A DNA stretch of 64,000 nt, from positions 4,240,010-4,304,009 of the forward strand of contig NZ_CP072467.1 of assembly GCF_018437505.1 (NCBI RefSeq). Direction: 5' to 3'. Under the pieces are notes generated by a model that was given only the letters and a program-made list of their open reading frames with translations, made no database searches and had not been told where the DNA came from. This document shows, piece by piece, positions 7,468 through 17,053 of the stretch. The stretch comes from Spiractinospora alimapuensis (GTDB lineage Bacteria > Actinomycetota > Actinomycetes > Streptosporangiales > Streptosporangiaceae). Both the position numbers and the translations under genes were made by a program. How positions within the stretch are numbered: position 1 is the first letter of the stretch; each line of letters opens with the position of its first letter.

Positions 7468-8747
7468 TCCGCCAGCGCCCGGTCCCCCAACGGGGTGAAG
7501 GGCACGGTCAGGAACTCCTCACTCAACTCGGCGAGTGCGTCGGCGCCCTCGTCGGGGTCCTCGGGGTCGGTGGCCAGCGCGAACACGTGGTACCGACCCC
7601 ACGTCAGACCGCTGGCCGCACCGCCCGCGCTGTCGGTCTCCGCGGCGGGGGAGTCCTCCGGACCGGCGAGCCCCGTGAACCACTCTCCGGCGTCGATGTC
7701 CTGCGCGTCAGCCGCCTCCGCGGCGGCCGCGTCGGTCGGGAAGGCCGCCACTCCGACCGACACCGCGGTGTCACCCGCTTCGTCGGCGTAGACCCCGCGC
7801 ACCACCTGTCGGCACTCGGTCTCCTCCAGGACCGCGGCGAACGCCCCGTTGCCCGCGTCGGCGCAGGAATCCGCGTCGTCGCTGTGCAGCAGCGAGTAGG
7901 AGTCCCCGCTCTCGGTCTCGACGGTCTCGGGGAACAGGTCGTCGGTGGACAGTGCCGAGGTGTCGGTCTCCTCGTTCGCGACCAGTGTCACGTCGTACCC
8001 GGTCTCCGCCGCCGGAGGCTCGGAGCTGGAGGCGCTGCTGCCGATGAGGAACGCCGTGGTTCCCGCCACCCCGAAGAGCGCGACGCCGGCACCGACCAGG
8101 ATCACCCACCGCCAACGCGACGGCCGGTGGAGTTGTTGGAGTTCGGCGAGGTCGTACGTCGCCGTCCCTCCCGACGGCCGAGGAGCCCCGGGCTGGTTGG
8201 AGGCGTGCGGTCCGCTGGGCGTGTGGGGGAGTGCCGGCGGAGGTGTCGCGCTCAGGTGGAAGCCGACGGGATTCCCGCCAGGCCGACGCCCTGCAGGGGG
8301 AGGCGGTGGTGGTGATCCCGGGGTGGGAGACGCCTGGGGTGGAGGAGGTCCGCCAGCGGCCACGTGCGGCCCGGTCGCAGGGCGTTGCGGCCCCGACGGT
8401 GGCGTGCCGGGCGGCGGCCCCTGGACATGTGGTGGCCCCTGCGGCGGACCGGGTGGCGGGCCACCCATGGGGGCGTGTCCGGGGTGCGGGCCGGACGGAT
8501 GGTGCCCGGGCGGAGGTCCGTGCGGCACCTGAGGACCTGACGGGGGATGCTGTGGTCCGGTTGGCACCGGCCCCGCCATCCCCGGCTGGCCCGGCATCGG
8601 GCCCAGAGGCGGCGGTTGCCCCGGCGGCGGTCCCGGAGGAGGCCCGGCGTTTGCGGGCGTATTGGGGCCCGTCGTCGGCGCCGGGGGGTAGCCGGGGGCG
8701 AGTAAGTCGGGAGGTGGTTGGGGCGGACGGGGCTGCCCCTCCGGCAT
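7464..8747 (-). CDS. Proline-rich single-pass membrane protein
   Basis: A 427-aa protein. The first ~225 residues are Pro/Gly-rich and low in complexity (PPPGPPPGQPPP-type repeats), presumably cytoplasmic. A single membrane helix WRWVILVGAGVALFGVAGT follows near residues 235-260, then an extracytoplasmic domain of ~170 aa. No catalytic motif was seen. Similar Pro-rich anchored proteins are frequent in Nocardiopsis-like genomes. ATG 8747 (MPEGQPRPPQ) is chosen because the sequence upstream loses the proline pattern; the frame extends to 8894. Function unknown. Confidence 0.75.
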   Translation of the reverse strand: MPEGQPRPPQPPPDLLAPGYPPAPTTGPNTPANAGPPPGPPPGQPPPLGPMPGQPGMAGPVPTGPQHPPSGPQVPHGPPPGHHPSGPHPGHAPMGGPPPGPPQGPPHVQGPPPGTPPSGPQRPATGPHVAAGGPPPPQASPTPGSPPPPPPAGRRPGGNPVGFHLSATPPPALPHTPSGPHASNQPGAPRPSGGTATYDLAELQQLHRPSRWRWVILVGAGVALFGVAGTTAFLIGSSASSSEPPAAETGYDVTLVANEETDTSALSTDDLFPETVETESGDSYSLLHSDDADSCADAGNGAFAAVLEETECRQVVRGVYADEAGDTAVSVGVAAFPTDAAAAEAADAQDIDAGEWFTGLAGPEDSPAAETDSAGGAASGLTWGRYHVFALATDPEDPDEGADALAELSEEFLTVPFTPLGDRALAD

Positions 8748-9184
8748 GTTCTCTGGCGTTTGCGGTTCGATGACGGATCTCCGGAGATGCAGACGGCACG
8801 GTTGGGGGAATCTCGTCGCTGGGCTGGGCCGATACTGTGTCGACCAGCGCCCGTCAGAGGATAGCTCGAGTGGCCGAAGCACTCCCGAGGACAAGGCATA
8901 ATGGCGTGAAGGAGAATCATCGAACGCGGTGTGGCTACCAATAGCCGCGGGACCAACGGGTTAGGATCCTGGGGCCGTTTTGACCTGCGACGCCGTTAGT
9001 CGGTAGGATTCTTGGTCGTTGTGCGTTGAGCTGGGCCTGAACTGTCTCACCAGTCTGGGAGGCAGCGCCACTGCCAAGCGCTCAGCGCATGCGGTGCGTC
9101 CGCGACCGGACACCGTGATCCAGTGAACGCGCGTCCCCATCAGCATGACGATGGAACGCGAACTCAAGACGAAGGCTAACGATC
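8748..9184. other. Intergenic region with rplM promoter and leader
   Basis: 437 bp between the proline-rich gene (leftward) and rplM (rightward). Its right half holds the rplM promoter and a leader of about 170 nt. The left half should carry the promoter of the proline-rich gene; nothing specific was recognised there. Confidence 0.6.
8980..9009 (+). promoter_or_regulatory. Sigma-70-type promoter of rplM-rpsI
   Basis: TTGACC at 8980-8985 and TAGGAT at 9004-9009 with an 18-bp spacer, a near-consensus vegetative promoter. Transcription would start near 9016, giving a leader of about 170 nt before the GTG of rplM, room for ribosomal-protein feedback control. The upstream TAGGAT at 8962 is a less likely alternative -10. 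Confidence 0.7.
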
Positions 9185-9637
9185 GTGCGCACATTCAGCC
9201 CGAAGCCCAGCGACGTTCAGCGTCAGTGGCACGTCATCGACGCTTCCGAGGTCGTGCTCGGGCGGTTGGCCAGCCACGTCGCCACGCTCCTGCGGGGCAA
9301 GCACAAGGCCTACTACGCCCCGCACATTGACACCGGTGATCACGTCATTGTCATCAACGCCGACAAGGTGGTGTTGACCGGCAATAAGCTGGAGCAGAAG
9401 CGTGCCTACCGCCACTCCGGTTACCCGGGTGGTCTGCGCTCCGTCTCCTATGGCGAGCTGATGGAGAAGAACCCCGAGCGGGCGGTGGAGAAGGCCGTTA
9501 AGGGCATGCTCCCCAAGACCTCCCTGGGTCGGCAGATGGCCAAGAAGCTGAAGGTGTACTCGGGCACCGAGCACCCGCACCAGGCCCAGCAGCCGGTCCC
9601 CTACAACATCACCAAGATCGAGCAGCCCGCGCAGTAG
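9185..9637 (+). CDS. rplM: 50S ribosomal protein L13
   Basis: Large-subunit protein of 150 aa. The sequence has the family blocks [36 protein letters not shown] and [13 protein letters not shown] 9185 starts [15 protein letters not shown], the usual actinobacterial N-terminus. rpsI follows after 31 bp, the universal L13-S9 operon. Confidence 0.97.
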   Translation: MRTFSPKPSDVQRQWHVIDASEVVLGRLASHVATLLRGKHKAYYAPHIDTGDHVIVINADKVVLTGNKLEQKRAYRHSGYPGGLRSVSYGELMEKNPERAVEKAVKGMLPKTSLGRQMAKKLKVYSGTEHPHQAQQPVPYNITKIEQPAQ

Positions 9638-9668
9638 GCGGGGCGCCACTATCAGCACGAGGAGTACC

Positions 9669-10181
9669 GTGGCCGAGCCCACCGGCACCGAAGGGGTCGT
9701 TGACGACGCTTTCGCGGACGACAGCGAGTTCCCCGCCCAGTACACGACCGAGACCCCTGACGAGCCGGGGCACGGAATCGTTCCCGCCGCGGCCGGCCCT
9801 TCCGTTGGCACCGGCCGGCGTAAGCAGGCGATCGCCCGTGTCCGTATCGCTCCCGGCTCCGGTGAGTGGAAGGTCAACGGCAAGCCCCTGGAGGCGTACT
9901 TCCCGGACAAGGTCCACCAGCAGGTCGTGAAGGAGCCGCTGGTCGCCCTTGGTTTCGAGGAGGGCTACGACGTCTTCGCGCGGCTCACCGGCGGTGGCTC
10001 CAGCGGCCAGGCCGGCGCGCTGCGCCACGGCCTCGCCCGCGCGCTGAGCTCGCTGGACCCGGAGCACAACCGCCCGCCGCTCAAGAAGGCCGGATACCTC
10101 ACCCGCGACTCGCGGGAGATCGAGCGTAAGAAGGCCGGTCTGAAGAAGGCCCGTAAGGCGCCGCAGTACTCCAAGCGCTAG
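9669..10181 (+). CDS. rpsI: 30S ribosomal protein S9
   Basis: Small-subunit protein of 170 aa. The first ~45 residues are an acidic, variable actinobacterial extension. The S9 core then begins at [14 protein letters not shown] and ends in the basic tail [12 protein letters not shown] that reaches the P-site tRNA. GTG 9669 has GAGGAG upstream. A perfect hairpin with a T-run follows. Confidence 0.97.
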   Translation: MAEPTGTEGVVDDAFADDSEFPAQYTTETPDEPGHGIVPAAAGPSVGTGRRKQAIARVRIAPGSGEWKVNGKPLEAYFPDKVHQQVVKEPLVALGFEEGYDVFARLTGGGSSGQAGALRHGLARALSSLDPEHNRPPLKKAGYLTRDSREIERKKAGLKKARKAPQYSKR

Positions 10182-10260
10182 TTGCGCCTGGCGCCGTGTC
10201 GGCGGATCCCCCAGGATCACCACACGCCGGTTCCGCGGCGGCAGAATAGAAGCGATCATT

Positions 10261-10296
10261 CCGCACGGACCGCCACCACCGTGGCGGCCCGTGCGG
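10261..10296 (+). terminator. Terminator after rpsI
   Basis: Near-perfect inverted repeat: CCGCACGG paired with CCGTGCGG, then CCGCCAC paired with GTGGCGG around a 4-nt loop, followed by ACGTGTTTTC. A strong intrinsic terminator between rpsI and glmM. Confidence 0.85.
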
Positions 10297-10370
10297 ACGT
10301 GTTTTCGGGGCCTGCTGGCCGGTGACGGTTCTTGCAGTGGGTATGTGTCGGGAGAAGGGACGGCGGATCA

Positions 10371-11714
10371 TTGGGCCTCTTCGGGACTGATGGCGTACGC
10401 GGTGTCGCTGGTCGAGACCTGACAGCGGATCTGGCGCTGCGGCTGGCGAACGCCGCCGCGAACGAGCTCGCCGGATCCGAGAGACCCGGCGGCCGTGCCC
10501 TGGCCGTGGTCGGGCGAGATCCGCGCGCGTCCGGAGAGTTCCTCGAGGCGGCCGTGACCGCGGGCCTGTCCAGCGCGGGCGTGGACGTCATCCGCGTGGG
10601 CGTGCTGCCGACCCCGGCCGTCGCCTACCTCACCGGGGTGCTGGAAGCGGACCTCGGTGTGATGATCTCCGCCAGCCACAACCCGGCACCCGACAACGGC
10701 ATCAAGTTCTTCACCGCCGGCGGGCACAAACTGCCCGACGCCGTCGAAGAGGCCATCGAGGCCCGCATGGAGCTCCCGCCCGACTACGTGCGGGGCGGGC
10801 ACGTCGGACGGGTCAGCGACTCCGGCGACGGGGCCGACAAGTACGTCGCCCACCTCCTGCACGCCGTGCAGCAGCCGCTGGCGGGCCTGCGCGTCGTCAT
10901 CGACTGCGCGCACGGAGCCGCGAGCGACGTGGCGCCGCGTGCGCTGCGCCAGGCCGGCGCCGACGTCGTCGTGATCGGCGGTACGCCGGACGGCCTGAAC
11001 ATCAACGAGGACTGCGGCTCCACCCACCTCGGCCTCCTGCAGGCGGCCGTGACCCGCGAGGGCGCCGACGTCGGGCTCGCCTTCGACGGCGACGCGGACC
11101 GCTGCCTCGCCGTCACCGCCGACGGAAGTGTCGTCGACGGCGACCAGATCATGGCTGTACTGGCCGTGGAGATGCAGGAGTCCGGCCAGCTCACCCAGGA
11201 CACGCTCGTGGTGACGGTCATGTCCAACCTCGGGCTGCGCCTGGCCATGCGCGAGGTGGGGATCCGGGTGGTCGACACCCCCGTCGGCGACCGCTACGTT
11301 TTGGAGGCCATGCGCCAGGACGGCTACGCCCTGGGGGGTGAACAGTCCGGACACGTCGTCCTGCTGGAGCACGCCACCACCGGTGACGGGATTCTCACCG
11401 GCATGCGACTCCTGGCCGCCATGTCCCGGCGCGGTATCCCGCTCGGCGACCTGACCAAGGTGATGACCCGGCTTCCCCAGGTCCTGATCAACGTGCGCGG
11501 TGTCGACAAGAGCCGCGTCGACACCGACCCCGGCGTGGCCCGCGCCATCGCCCAGGCCGAGTCGGAGCTGGGCCAGACCGGACGAGTGCTGCTCCGTTCC
11601 AGCGGAACCGAGCCCCTGGTCCGCGTGATGGTGGAGGCCGCGGCCCACGAACACGCCCAGAGCGTCGCCGAACGCCTGGCCACCGTGGTGCGCACCGAAC
11701 TCGCCCTGGACTAG
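10371..11714 (+). CDS. glmM: Phosphoglucosamine mutase GlmM
   Basis: Interconverts glucosamine-6-phosphate and glucosamine-1-phosphate for UDP-GlcNAc synthesis. The 447-aa protein starts [11 protein letters not shown]. The phosphoserine loop ISASHNP places the catalytic serine at residue 102, as in E. coli GlmM, which supports the TTG start at 10371. The metal loop FDGDADRC and the C-terminal phosphate loop [11 protein letters not shown] are intact. GGAGAAGGGA at 10351-10360 is the likely ribosome binding site. GlmS, the previous step, is at 17-19 kb. Confidence 0.95.
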   Translation: MGLFGTDGVRGVAGRDLTADLALRLANAAANELAGSERPGGRALAVVGRDPRASGEFLEAAVTAGLSSAGVDVIRVGVLPTPAVAYLTGVLEADLGVMISASHNPAPDNGIKFFTAGGHKLPDAVEEAIEARMELPPDYVRGGHVGRVSDSGDGADKYVAHLLHAVQQPLAGLRVVIDCAHGAASDVAPRALRQAGADVVVIGGTPDGLNINEDCGSTHLGLLQAAVTREGADVGLAFDGDADRCLAVTADGSVVDGDQIMAVLAVEMQESGQLTQDTLVVTVMSNLGLRLAMREVGIRVVDTPVGDRYVLEAMRQDGYALGGEQSGHVVLLEHATTGDGILTGMRLLAAMSRRGIPLGDLTKVMTRLPQVLINVRGVDKSRVDTDPGVARAIAQAESELGQTGRVLLRSSGTEPLVRVMVEAAAHEHAQSVAERLATVVRTELALD

Positions 11715-12030
11715 GGAGTCGGCCGAACTCGCTGTTCCAGGAGAGCGCGCCCCATCAGGATTTCTGCACCCCCACCGGGATTACGGCACATCCAACCGGT
11801 GGGGTGCACTTCGACCCGCTAATTCGGGGTCGACAACACCCACCTGAGGTCGAGCTCCACGCTGATGCCCGGGGCTGCCGGAGCTCTCCTCGTCCCCGAA
11901 ACCACCGAAGCCGCAGGTCTACTACCACGCCGACACCGCACGGTCGGTGTGTGTCGTGTTCGGTTCGGTGTCGGGCGAGCGACACGCACGGGAGCTACGG
12001 CCGGGTAGAGAAGCGTTCTGGGGGACCGGC
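11715..12030. other. Intergenic region after glmM
   Basis: 316 bp between the convergent glmM and Nudix genes. No supported gene; a short minus-strand open frame (11755-11985) has no recognisable features. A clear terminator was not found. Confidence 0.5.
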
Positions 12031-12432
12031 TCAGCCGAGGTCGCCTGTGGCGTGGAGTTGGTCGAACAGGACCTGGTCCACAGGGGCGACCCGTGGGCGG
12101 TCGGCGTAGCTCAGCCACTCCATCTCGGCGATCTCACCCTGTGGTGTGGGATCGCCGTCGTGGTCGGCCGTGTAGCACGCCATCCGCACCACCGCGTCGC
12201 TGCCGTACCCGTCGGCCGGAGCGTCGAAGGTGCCCACGTGGACGGCGGTGCCCCCACGCAGGTTGACCCCCAGCTCCTCCTTGACCTCCCGGAGCAGGGT
12301 GTCGAGGTCGCCTTCGCCGGGTTCCCGCTTCCCTCCGGGGATGTAGAAGAGGGTCTTCCCGCGCGACCGTGTTCCCAGGATCCGTCCTTCCAGCAGCGTC
12401 ACCCACGCCACGGTGTCGACCAGTATCGCCAT
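12031..12432 (-). CDS. Nudix hydrolase
   Basis: A 133-aa single-domain Nudix protein. The Nudix box fits G-x5-E-x7-REUxEExGU, read as GKREPGE followed by REVKEELGV. These proteins hydrolyse nucleoside diphosphates linked to another group; the substrate cannot be deduced. ATG 12432 has AGGGG 5-6 nt upstream, better placed than the upstream ATGs at 12468 and 12486. It is the last gene of a leftward set with the two membrane-protein genes (72 bp spacing). Confidence 0.9.
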   Translation of the reverse strand: MAILVDTVAWVTLLEGRILGTRSRGKTLFYIPGGKREPGEGDLDTLLREVKEELGVNLRGGTAVHVGTFDAPADGYGSDAVVRMACYTADHDGDPTPQGEIAEMEWLSYADRPRVAPVDQVLFDQLHATGDLG

Positions 12433-12504
12433 CGCCACCCCTTGTTTCCCCTGTCGGACGCTCGCCATTGAAGCATGCCGACGCACCGCGCCCGACAGTC
12501 CCGC

Positions 12505-13605
12505 TCACGGGCCGGCGGAGAGTTCGCCCTGGTGTGGTACGTGGCACCAGGGACGAGTCCGGTCACCGTAGGAATGGGCGCCGACGAGCATCCCACCACC
12601 CAGACCGCCGAAGGCGAGCCCCCCGAAGAGCGTCATCCAGGTGACTCCGGCGGGTGAGGTGAACGGTTCGGTGGCCCGCGGGGCGGGCAGCGCCCCCAAG
12701 CCGGTCAGCGACGCGTAGGTCACCAGGACGACCCCGTACAGGGCCAGGCCGACGCCGAACATCCAGGCCGGGAGCAGAAGCGTCAACCGCGGCACCCTGG
12801 AGCCCCCGAGGAACGGCACCCAGCGGGGCAGCACCTGGCCCCAGCGGTGGACCAGCGAGAGCGGCAGCAGGATCCCCAGGGTGGAGGCGAGCACGGTGAC
12901 ATCGACGCCGAGCGCGGCCAGCGCGTCGACCAGCGGCGAGTGCCCCTCGTTGACGGCCTGCCAGGCCGTGGCGGTCACCCCGAGCGCGTCCCCTCCCAGG
13001 GTCCAGACCGACTTGGTCACGGCCCAGGGGAGCAGGCCACCCAGGAGGAGGTACACGGTCAGCAGGGTCTGACGGCCCGCCGTGGAAGCCCCGGGGTAGC
13101 GCAGCCGCGCATGCCCGGCTTCCGGGTGCTGACGACCGCAGCGGACGCAGTTTCCCCGGGCCCGACGCCAGTGGACGAGCGCGGTGGGCACCAGTAGGCA
13201 CACGACCAGGGTGTGCAGCACCACCTGGAGAGAGCCCGCGACGCTGTCGACTCCGGCGCCCGCGACCAGTGTCACCAGGTGGGCGGGCAGGCTCAGCATC
13301 CCGGTGGCGAACGCTGGGATCGCCGCCGTCGTCACGATCGGCACGAACCATCCGCCCGGTGGGTCCGCTCGTCGAACGGCGGCCAGACAAGCGCCCGCCG
13401 TCCCGGCCGCCAGTACGGCCAGTGCTCCCAACGCCCACGGGGCATAGTCGAGCGAGGGCGACCAGGGGACTAGGCTCCCGGCGCCCATCCAGCCCAGTTG
13501 CGCGACGGCGAGGACGACGCAGCAGACGACCGCCAGGCGCGGTGCCCAGTGCGGCCACGTCCGTTGTACCGATGCGAGACGCGTCGCCCCGTTCGAGTTC
13601 CCCAC
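12505..13605 (-). CDS. Multi-spanning membrane protein, LVHRWG/WVP family
   Basis: A 366-aa integral membrane protein with about eight or nine hydrophobic segments. It has the shared signature LSLVHRWG, then PRWVPFL and VPRL, near residues 270-290. A cytoplasmic loop carries NCVRCGRQH, a CxxCG-type pair that could bind metal. It starts with GTG 13605. The family is shared with the genes at 1585-2592 and 13637-14221, the latter ending 32 bp upstream on the same strand. Function unknown. Confidence 0.75.
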   Translation of the reverse strand: MGNSNGATRLASVQRTWPHWAPRLAVVCCVVLAVAQLGWMGAGSLVPWSPSLDYAPWALGALAVLAAGTAGACLAAVRRADPPGGWFVPIVTTAAIPAFATGMLSLPAHLVTLVAGAGVDSVAGSLQVVLHTLVVCLLVPTALVHWRRARGNCVRCGRQHPEAGHARLRYPGASTAGRQTLLTVYLLLGGLLPWAVTKSVWTLGGDALGVTATAWQAVNEGHSPLVDALAALGVDVTVLASTLGILLPLSLVHRWGQVLPRWVPFLGGSRVPRLTLLLPAWMFGVGLALYGVVLVTYASLTGLGALPAPRATEPFTSPAGVTWMTLFGGLAFGGLGGGMLVGAHSYGDRTRPWCHVPHQGELSAGP

Positions 13606-13636
13606 GGTGTGCCCCGATCAGTTGGCGCGGGCGTGG

Positions 13637-14221
13637 TCAGCTACGCCGGCGCCGGTTGTAGGCGTAGGCGACGACCAACAAGAGGAATGGCCACGCCGCG
13701 AGAGGGCCGTAGGTCCAGAAGACCTCGCCCGCCTCCTCACGCTCAGGCAACGGCGTGCGGTCGGTGACGCGCTCGCTGTCGGTCATCACCGCCAACGAGG
13801 AGTCGGGGTTGATCTCGGTGATGGTGTTGGCTTGGTACACGGCGAGGACCACCAGCCCCAACAGGACCAGAGCTCCCGTGACCGCCGGAACGACCGCTGC
13901 CCTGACCGGAACACTCCGCCGACCCACACCGGGCACCCAGTCGGGAAGGCGTTCCCCCCACCGGTGGACGAGGCCCAGCGTGAGCAGCCCGAGCCCCACC
14001 GACACCACGGAAAGCATCAGCATGTACCAGCGCGGAGTCCCGTCCACCGTGAGGTCCCCGCTGAACGCCCCCACCGCGCGCCACACCGCCGAGGGCAGGA
14101 CGCACACCGGCACCGCGTACGCCGCCACGACCTCCCACCACGGAGTCCCGGGAACCACTCCGTGTATCAGCCGGCCGCCGCCATCCGACTTTCCCGTACC
14201 AGAGGAAACCCCGTGCGCCAT
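13637..14221 (-). CDS. Short membrane protein, LVHRWG/WVP family
   Basis: A 194-aa protein with four hydrophobic segments. It carries LGLVHRWGERLPDWVP followed by SVPVRA and a final membrane helix ending in an Arg-rich tail. It corresponds to the C-terminal half of its two longer paralogues, so it is either a natural short form or a 5'-truncated copy. ATG 14221 has GGGAGGG about 10 nt upstream, suggesting it is expressed. It is probably first gene of the leftward 14221-12031 operon. Confidence 0.7.
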   Translation of the reverse strand: MAHGVSSGTGKSDGGGRLIHGVVPGTPWWEVVAAYAVPVCVLPSAVWRAVGAFSGDLTVDGTPRWYMLMLSVVSVGLGLLTLGLVHRWGERLPDWVPGVGRRSVPVRAAVVPAVTGALVLLGLVVLAVYQANTITEINPDSSLAVMTDSERVTDRTPLPEREEAGEVFWTYGPLAAWPFLLLVVAYAYNRRRRS

Positions 14222-15329
14222 GACTCTCTGCCCTCCCGCTGGACGTCGGCCCCGGACCGGCCGCGATCGCGGTCCTCATGCTGCTCCGCGCCAGCCCCCC
14301 GCGCTTCCCCCGGGAAGGGGATATGCGCCGCGACAAGGACCGTTCCAGCGCTCAGGCCGGATTGAAGGTCCGCCGAGCCGCGGTCACGTTGGGACGTCAC
14401 GATCCGCCCTCGTGGTGGGCATCCAAAGCCCACGCTCGGTCACCCCAAGCGCCGCGCGCCCCGCACCAAGCGGCAGGAGCCGTCCCGACGTCCGATGGAC
14501 GTCCGGCTCCCGACTCACGACACCTCGCCCCAACGGCCGCCCACACATGAGGGTGAGCCCGCCGTCACCAGGCGTCTGACCCTCGGTCGCATCCGCGCGG
14601 CAACGTCGTGGCCGGTCACTGACCGGCGTTGTTGTCGCCGCCGAGGAGAGCCGGAGCGGAGGACGGTCCCCGACCAGGCCGACGCTGTCTTCCGGTCGCT
14701 GGACGGAACACTCCGAGGGGCACGCGGACGCGTGGCCGGTGCGCCTGGCCGTCGGCGCTCGGTCGCTCGCGTCGCGGCGGTGTGCTGGGGTGACATCCTC
14801 CGGTGCGGGTGGGCCGACACTGGCTCACGTCTCATCGCGCGTAGTCTCGACCCCAGCGTCCGCCGAGCCTCACGGCGCATCCGTGGTCGGAGTGCGAGTG
14901 GACGCGGCGTTGTGCCAGGGCTCCGAGATCGGGGGCGTGCTACGCACACTGGTGGTCTGGCGGTTGGGAGGCGGCAGCGCTGCGAGGCGCCCGTGTGGTT
15001 CCGCAACACGCGACCGTTCGCCGGGGACACGTCACAGGTGTTCGGGCGGACGACCGGTCGAACGATGATTCGTCGAGTCCCTTATGGCATACCTGGCGAC
15101 CGATTCCTCCATCTCCCTCCGGTGGACGGATTCTGAGGATCGTAGTTCCCCACTACTGGCGCCGGCCGCACTAGTAGTGGGGGCGCGCCAACAGAGGAGC
15201 GAGGTCGTGCCCCCTTCGGCCGCTGGGAATCGCCTCAGCCTTCTCCCGATTGGCCGTCACCCGGCACCACCCACCGTCGGTGGCGGCTGGGGATGCCGTG
15301 GAGTGCCCGGTCGACGCAGGACTCCTGCG
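14222..15329. other. 1.1-kb region without recognisable gene
   Basis: Open frames in both directions here are Arg/Pro/Ser-rich and have no family motif, typical of random high-G+C sequence. The only clear structure is the inverted repeat at 15148-15182. It may be decayed coding DNA, but no ancestor could be recognised. Confidence 0.5.
15148..15182. repeat. Perfect 10-bp inverted repeat
   Basis: CCCCACTACT (15148-15157) and AGTAGTGGGG (15173-15182) are perfect inverse complements around a 15-bp G+C-rich spacer. It could be a dyad operator or a terminator for the leftward acyl-CoA synthetase 148 bp away; there is no T-run. Function open. Confidence 0.5.
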
Positions 15330-16901
15330 TCACTGCCGGGCGATGGCGGGTGCGCCTCCGCGTAGGACGTACTTCTGGATCTTTCCGGTGGCCGTCTTCG
15401 GGAGTTCCTCCACGAACTCGACCTGGGTTGGTGCCTTGAAGTGGGCGAGGTGGTCCCGGGCGAAGCCGATGATGTCCTCGGTGGTGGCGGTGTGGCCGGG
15501 GCGGAGGACCACCGCGGCGCGGGGGGTCTCTCCCCAGCGTTCGTGCGGGACTCCGACCACGGCGACCTCCTGCACGGCGGGGTGGCGCAGCAGGACACCC
15601 TCCACCTCGATGGAGGAGATGTTCTCCCCGCCGGAGATGATGACGTCCTTGATCCGGTCCTGGATCTCGACGTAGCCGTCGGGGTGGGTGACCGCGGCGT
15701 CACCGGTGTGGAACCAGCCGTCGCCCATCACCCGGTCGGTGGCCTCGGGGTCGTTGTAGTAGCCGGCCATCACGACGTTTCCGCGGACCACGATCTCGCC
15801 GAGGGTCGTGCCGTCCCACGGCACCTCGGTGCCGTCGTCGGCCCGGACCTTGAGCTCTCCCGAGGTGATGAGCTCGACGCCCTGCCGGGCCTTGAGCCGT
15901 CCGCGTTCCTGTACCGACAGACCCTGGTGTTCCGGGCGTGACTCGCACACCGTGATGAACGGCGTGGTCTCGGTCAGTCCGTAGATGTGGGTGACGGTCC
16001 ACCCGAACCCGTCCTCGAGACGTTCGATCGTCTCCGACGCCGGCGACGCCCCCGCCGTCACGACGTGGACTCCGGACGGGACGGAGCCCCGCACCTCCTC
16101 CGGGGTGTTGGCGAGCGTGATGAGCACCGTCGGCGCGGCGCAAAGCCAGGACACCCGCTCGGTGCGGATCAACTCGAAAACGCGGCGCGGGTCGACGGCG
16201 CGCAGACACACGTGTGTGGCCGCGGCCGCGGTCACGATCCAGGTGTAGGTCCAACCGTTGGCGTGGAACATCGGCAGCGTCCACAGGTACCGGTCGCCGA
16301 TGCCCATCCGCAGGTGCAACAGGGTTCCCACGACGTTGAGGTACGCGTTGCGGTGTGTGATCATCACGCCCTTGGGGCGTGCGGTCGTCCCGCTCGTGTA
16401 GTTGATGGTGAGCAGGTCCGTCTCCGCGATCTCCGGGGCGACGAACGTCGGGGCCGCCCCCGCGAGCAGAGCCTCGTAGGACTCCCACCCCTCGGCTTCC
16501 CCCTCGAGCGCCACGAAGCGTTCCACCCCGGGCATCTGGTCCCGTACCCCGTCCACGGCGGCGAGCTGGTCGGAGTGCACGCACAGCACCTTGGCGCCGG
16601 AGTGGTTGACGATGTACACGAAGTCCGCCGGGGAGAGGCGGTAGTTCACGGGAACGAGCACGGCGCCGAGCTGCGGCACTCCGTAGAACGACTCGAGCTG
16701 CGCGTGGGTGTTGGGCGCGATGTAGGCGACGCGGTCTCCCTTGGCGACGCCCATCGACTGCAGGGCGGCCGACCAGCGGTCGCAGCGGGAGAAGAACTCC
16801 TCGTAGGTGTAGCGGAGGTCCTGGTCGACGACGGCCTCCCGTTGTGGGTATAGCCGCCGCGTACGTCGAGCGAATTCCAGCGGAGTGAGCGGTGTTTCCA
16901 T
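15330..16901 (-). CDS. Acyl-CoA synthetase (AMP-forming)
   Basis: A 523-aa ANL-superfamily enzyme that activates a carboxylic acid through an acyl-adenylate. The P-loop-like motif is NYTSGTTARPKGV, the A5 motif is IYGLTETTP, A7 is GWFHTGDAA, A8 is IQDRIKDVIISGGENIS, and the catalytic lysine is in KTATGKIQKY. Overall it resembles medium/long-chain fatty-acyl-CoA ligases; the substrate is inferred only. ATG 16901 has GGGGAGAAGG 5-6 nt upstream. It follows glmS on the same strand but a terminator separates them. Confidence 0.9.
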   Translation of the reverse strand: METPLTPLEFARRTRRLYPQREAVVDQDLRYTYEEFFSRCDRWSAALQSMGVAKGDRVAYIAPNTHAQLESFYGVPQLGAVLVPVNYRLSPADFVYIVNHSGAKVLCVHSDQLAAVDGVRDQMPGVERFVALEGEAEGWESYEALLAGAAPTFVAPEIAETDLLTINYTSGTTARPKGVMITHRNAYLNVVGTLLHLRMGIGDRYLWTLPMFHANGWTYTWIVTAAAATHVCLRAVDPRRVFELIRTERVSWLCAAPTVLITLANTPEEVRGSVPSGVHVVTAGASPASETIERLEDGFGWTVTHIYGLTETTPFITVCESRPEHQGLSVQERGRLKARQGVELITSGELKVRADDGTEVPWDGTTLGEIVVRGNVVMAGYYNDPEATDRVMGDGWFHTGDAAVTHPDGYVEIQDRIKDVIISGGENISSIEVEGVLLRHPAVQEVAVVGVPHERWGETPRAAVVLRPGHTATTEDIIGFARDHLAHFKAPTQVEFVEELPKTATGKIQKYVLRGGAPAIARQ

Positions 16902-16983
16902 GGACGCCTTCTCCCCACTTTCCCGAACCGGGACCACCGAGGCCGATGAGGTCGAACCTACGGTTCTGGTTCCGGAACGGCAA

Positions 16984-17017
16984 GACCCCGCTCCGGCATG
17001 GTTCTCGGAACGGGGTC
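16984..17017 (-). terminator. Terminator after glmS
   Basis: GACCCCGCTCCG (16984-16995) pairs with CGGAACGGGGTC (17006-17017) with one mismatch and a 10-nt loop, 36 bp beyond the glmS stop on the minus strand. Confidence 0.75.
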
Positions 17018-17053
17018 ATCGCTGTGTGGCGGGCCGGGTCCGGCAGCCGCCGG

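Noticed and set aside
11755-11985. Short minus-strand open frame whose end resembles the end of the membrane gene at 1585
   Set aside because: The shared sequence is only about 14 bp around the stop codon, which is expected by chance several times in a window of this size.
14495-15136. 213-residue open frame in the 14.2-15.3 kb gap
   Set aside because: Arg-rich, no recognisable motif, no ribosome binding site; the opposite strand is equally open.
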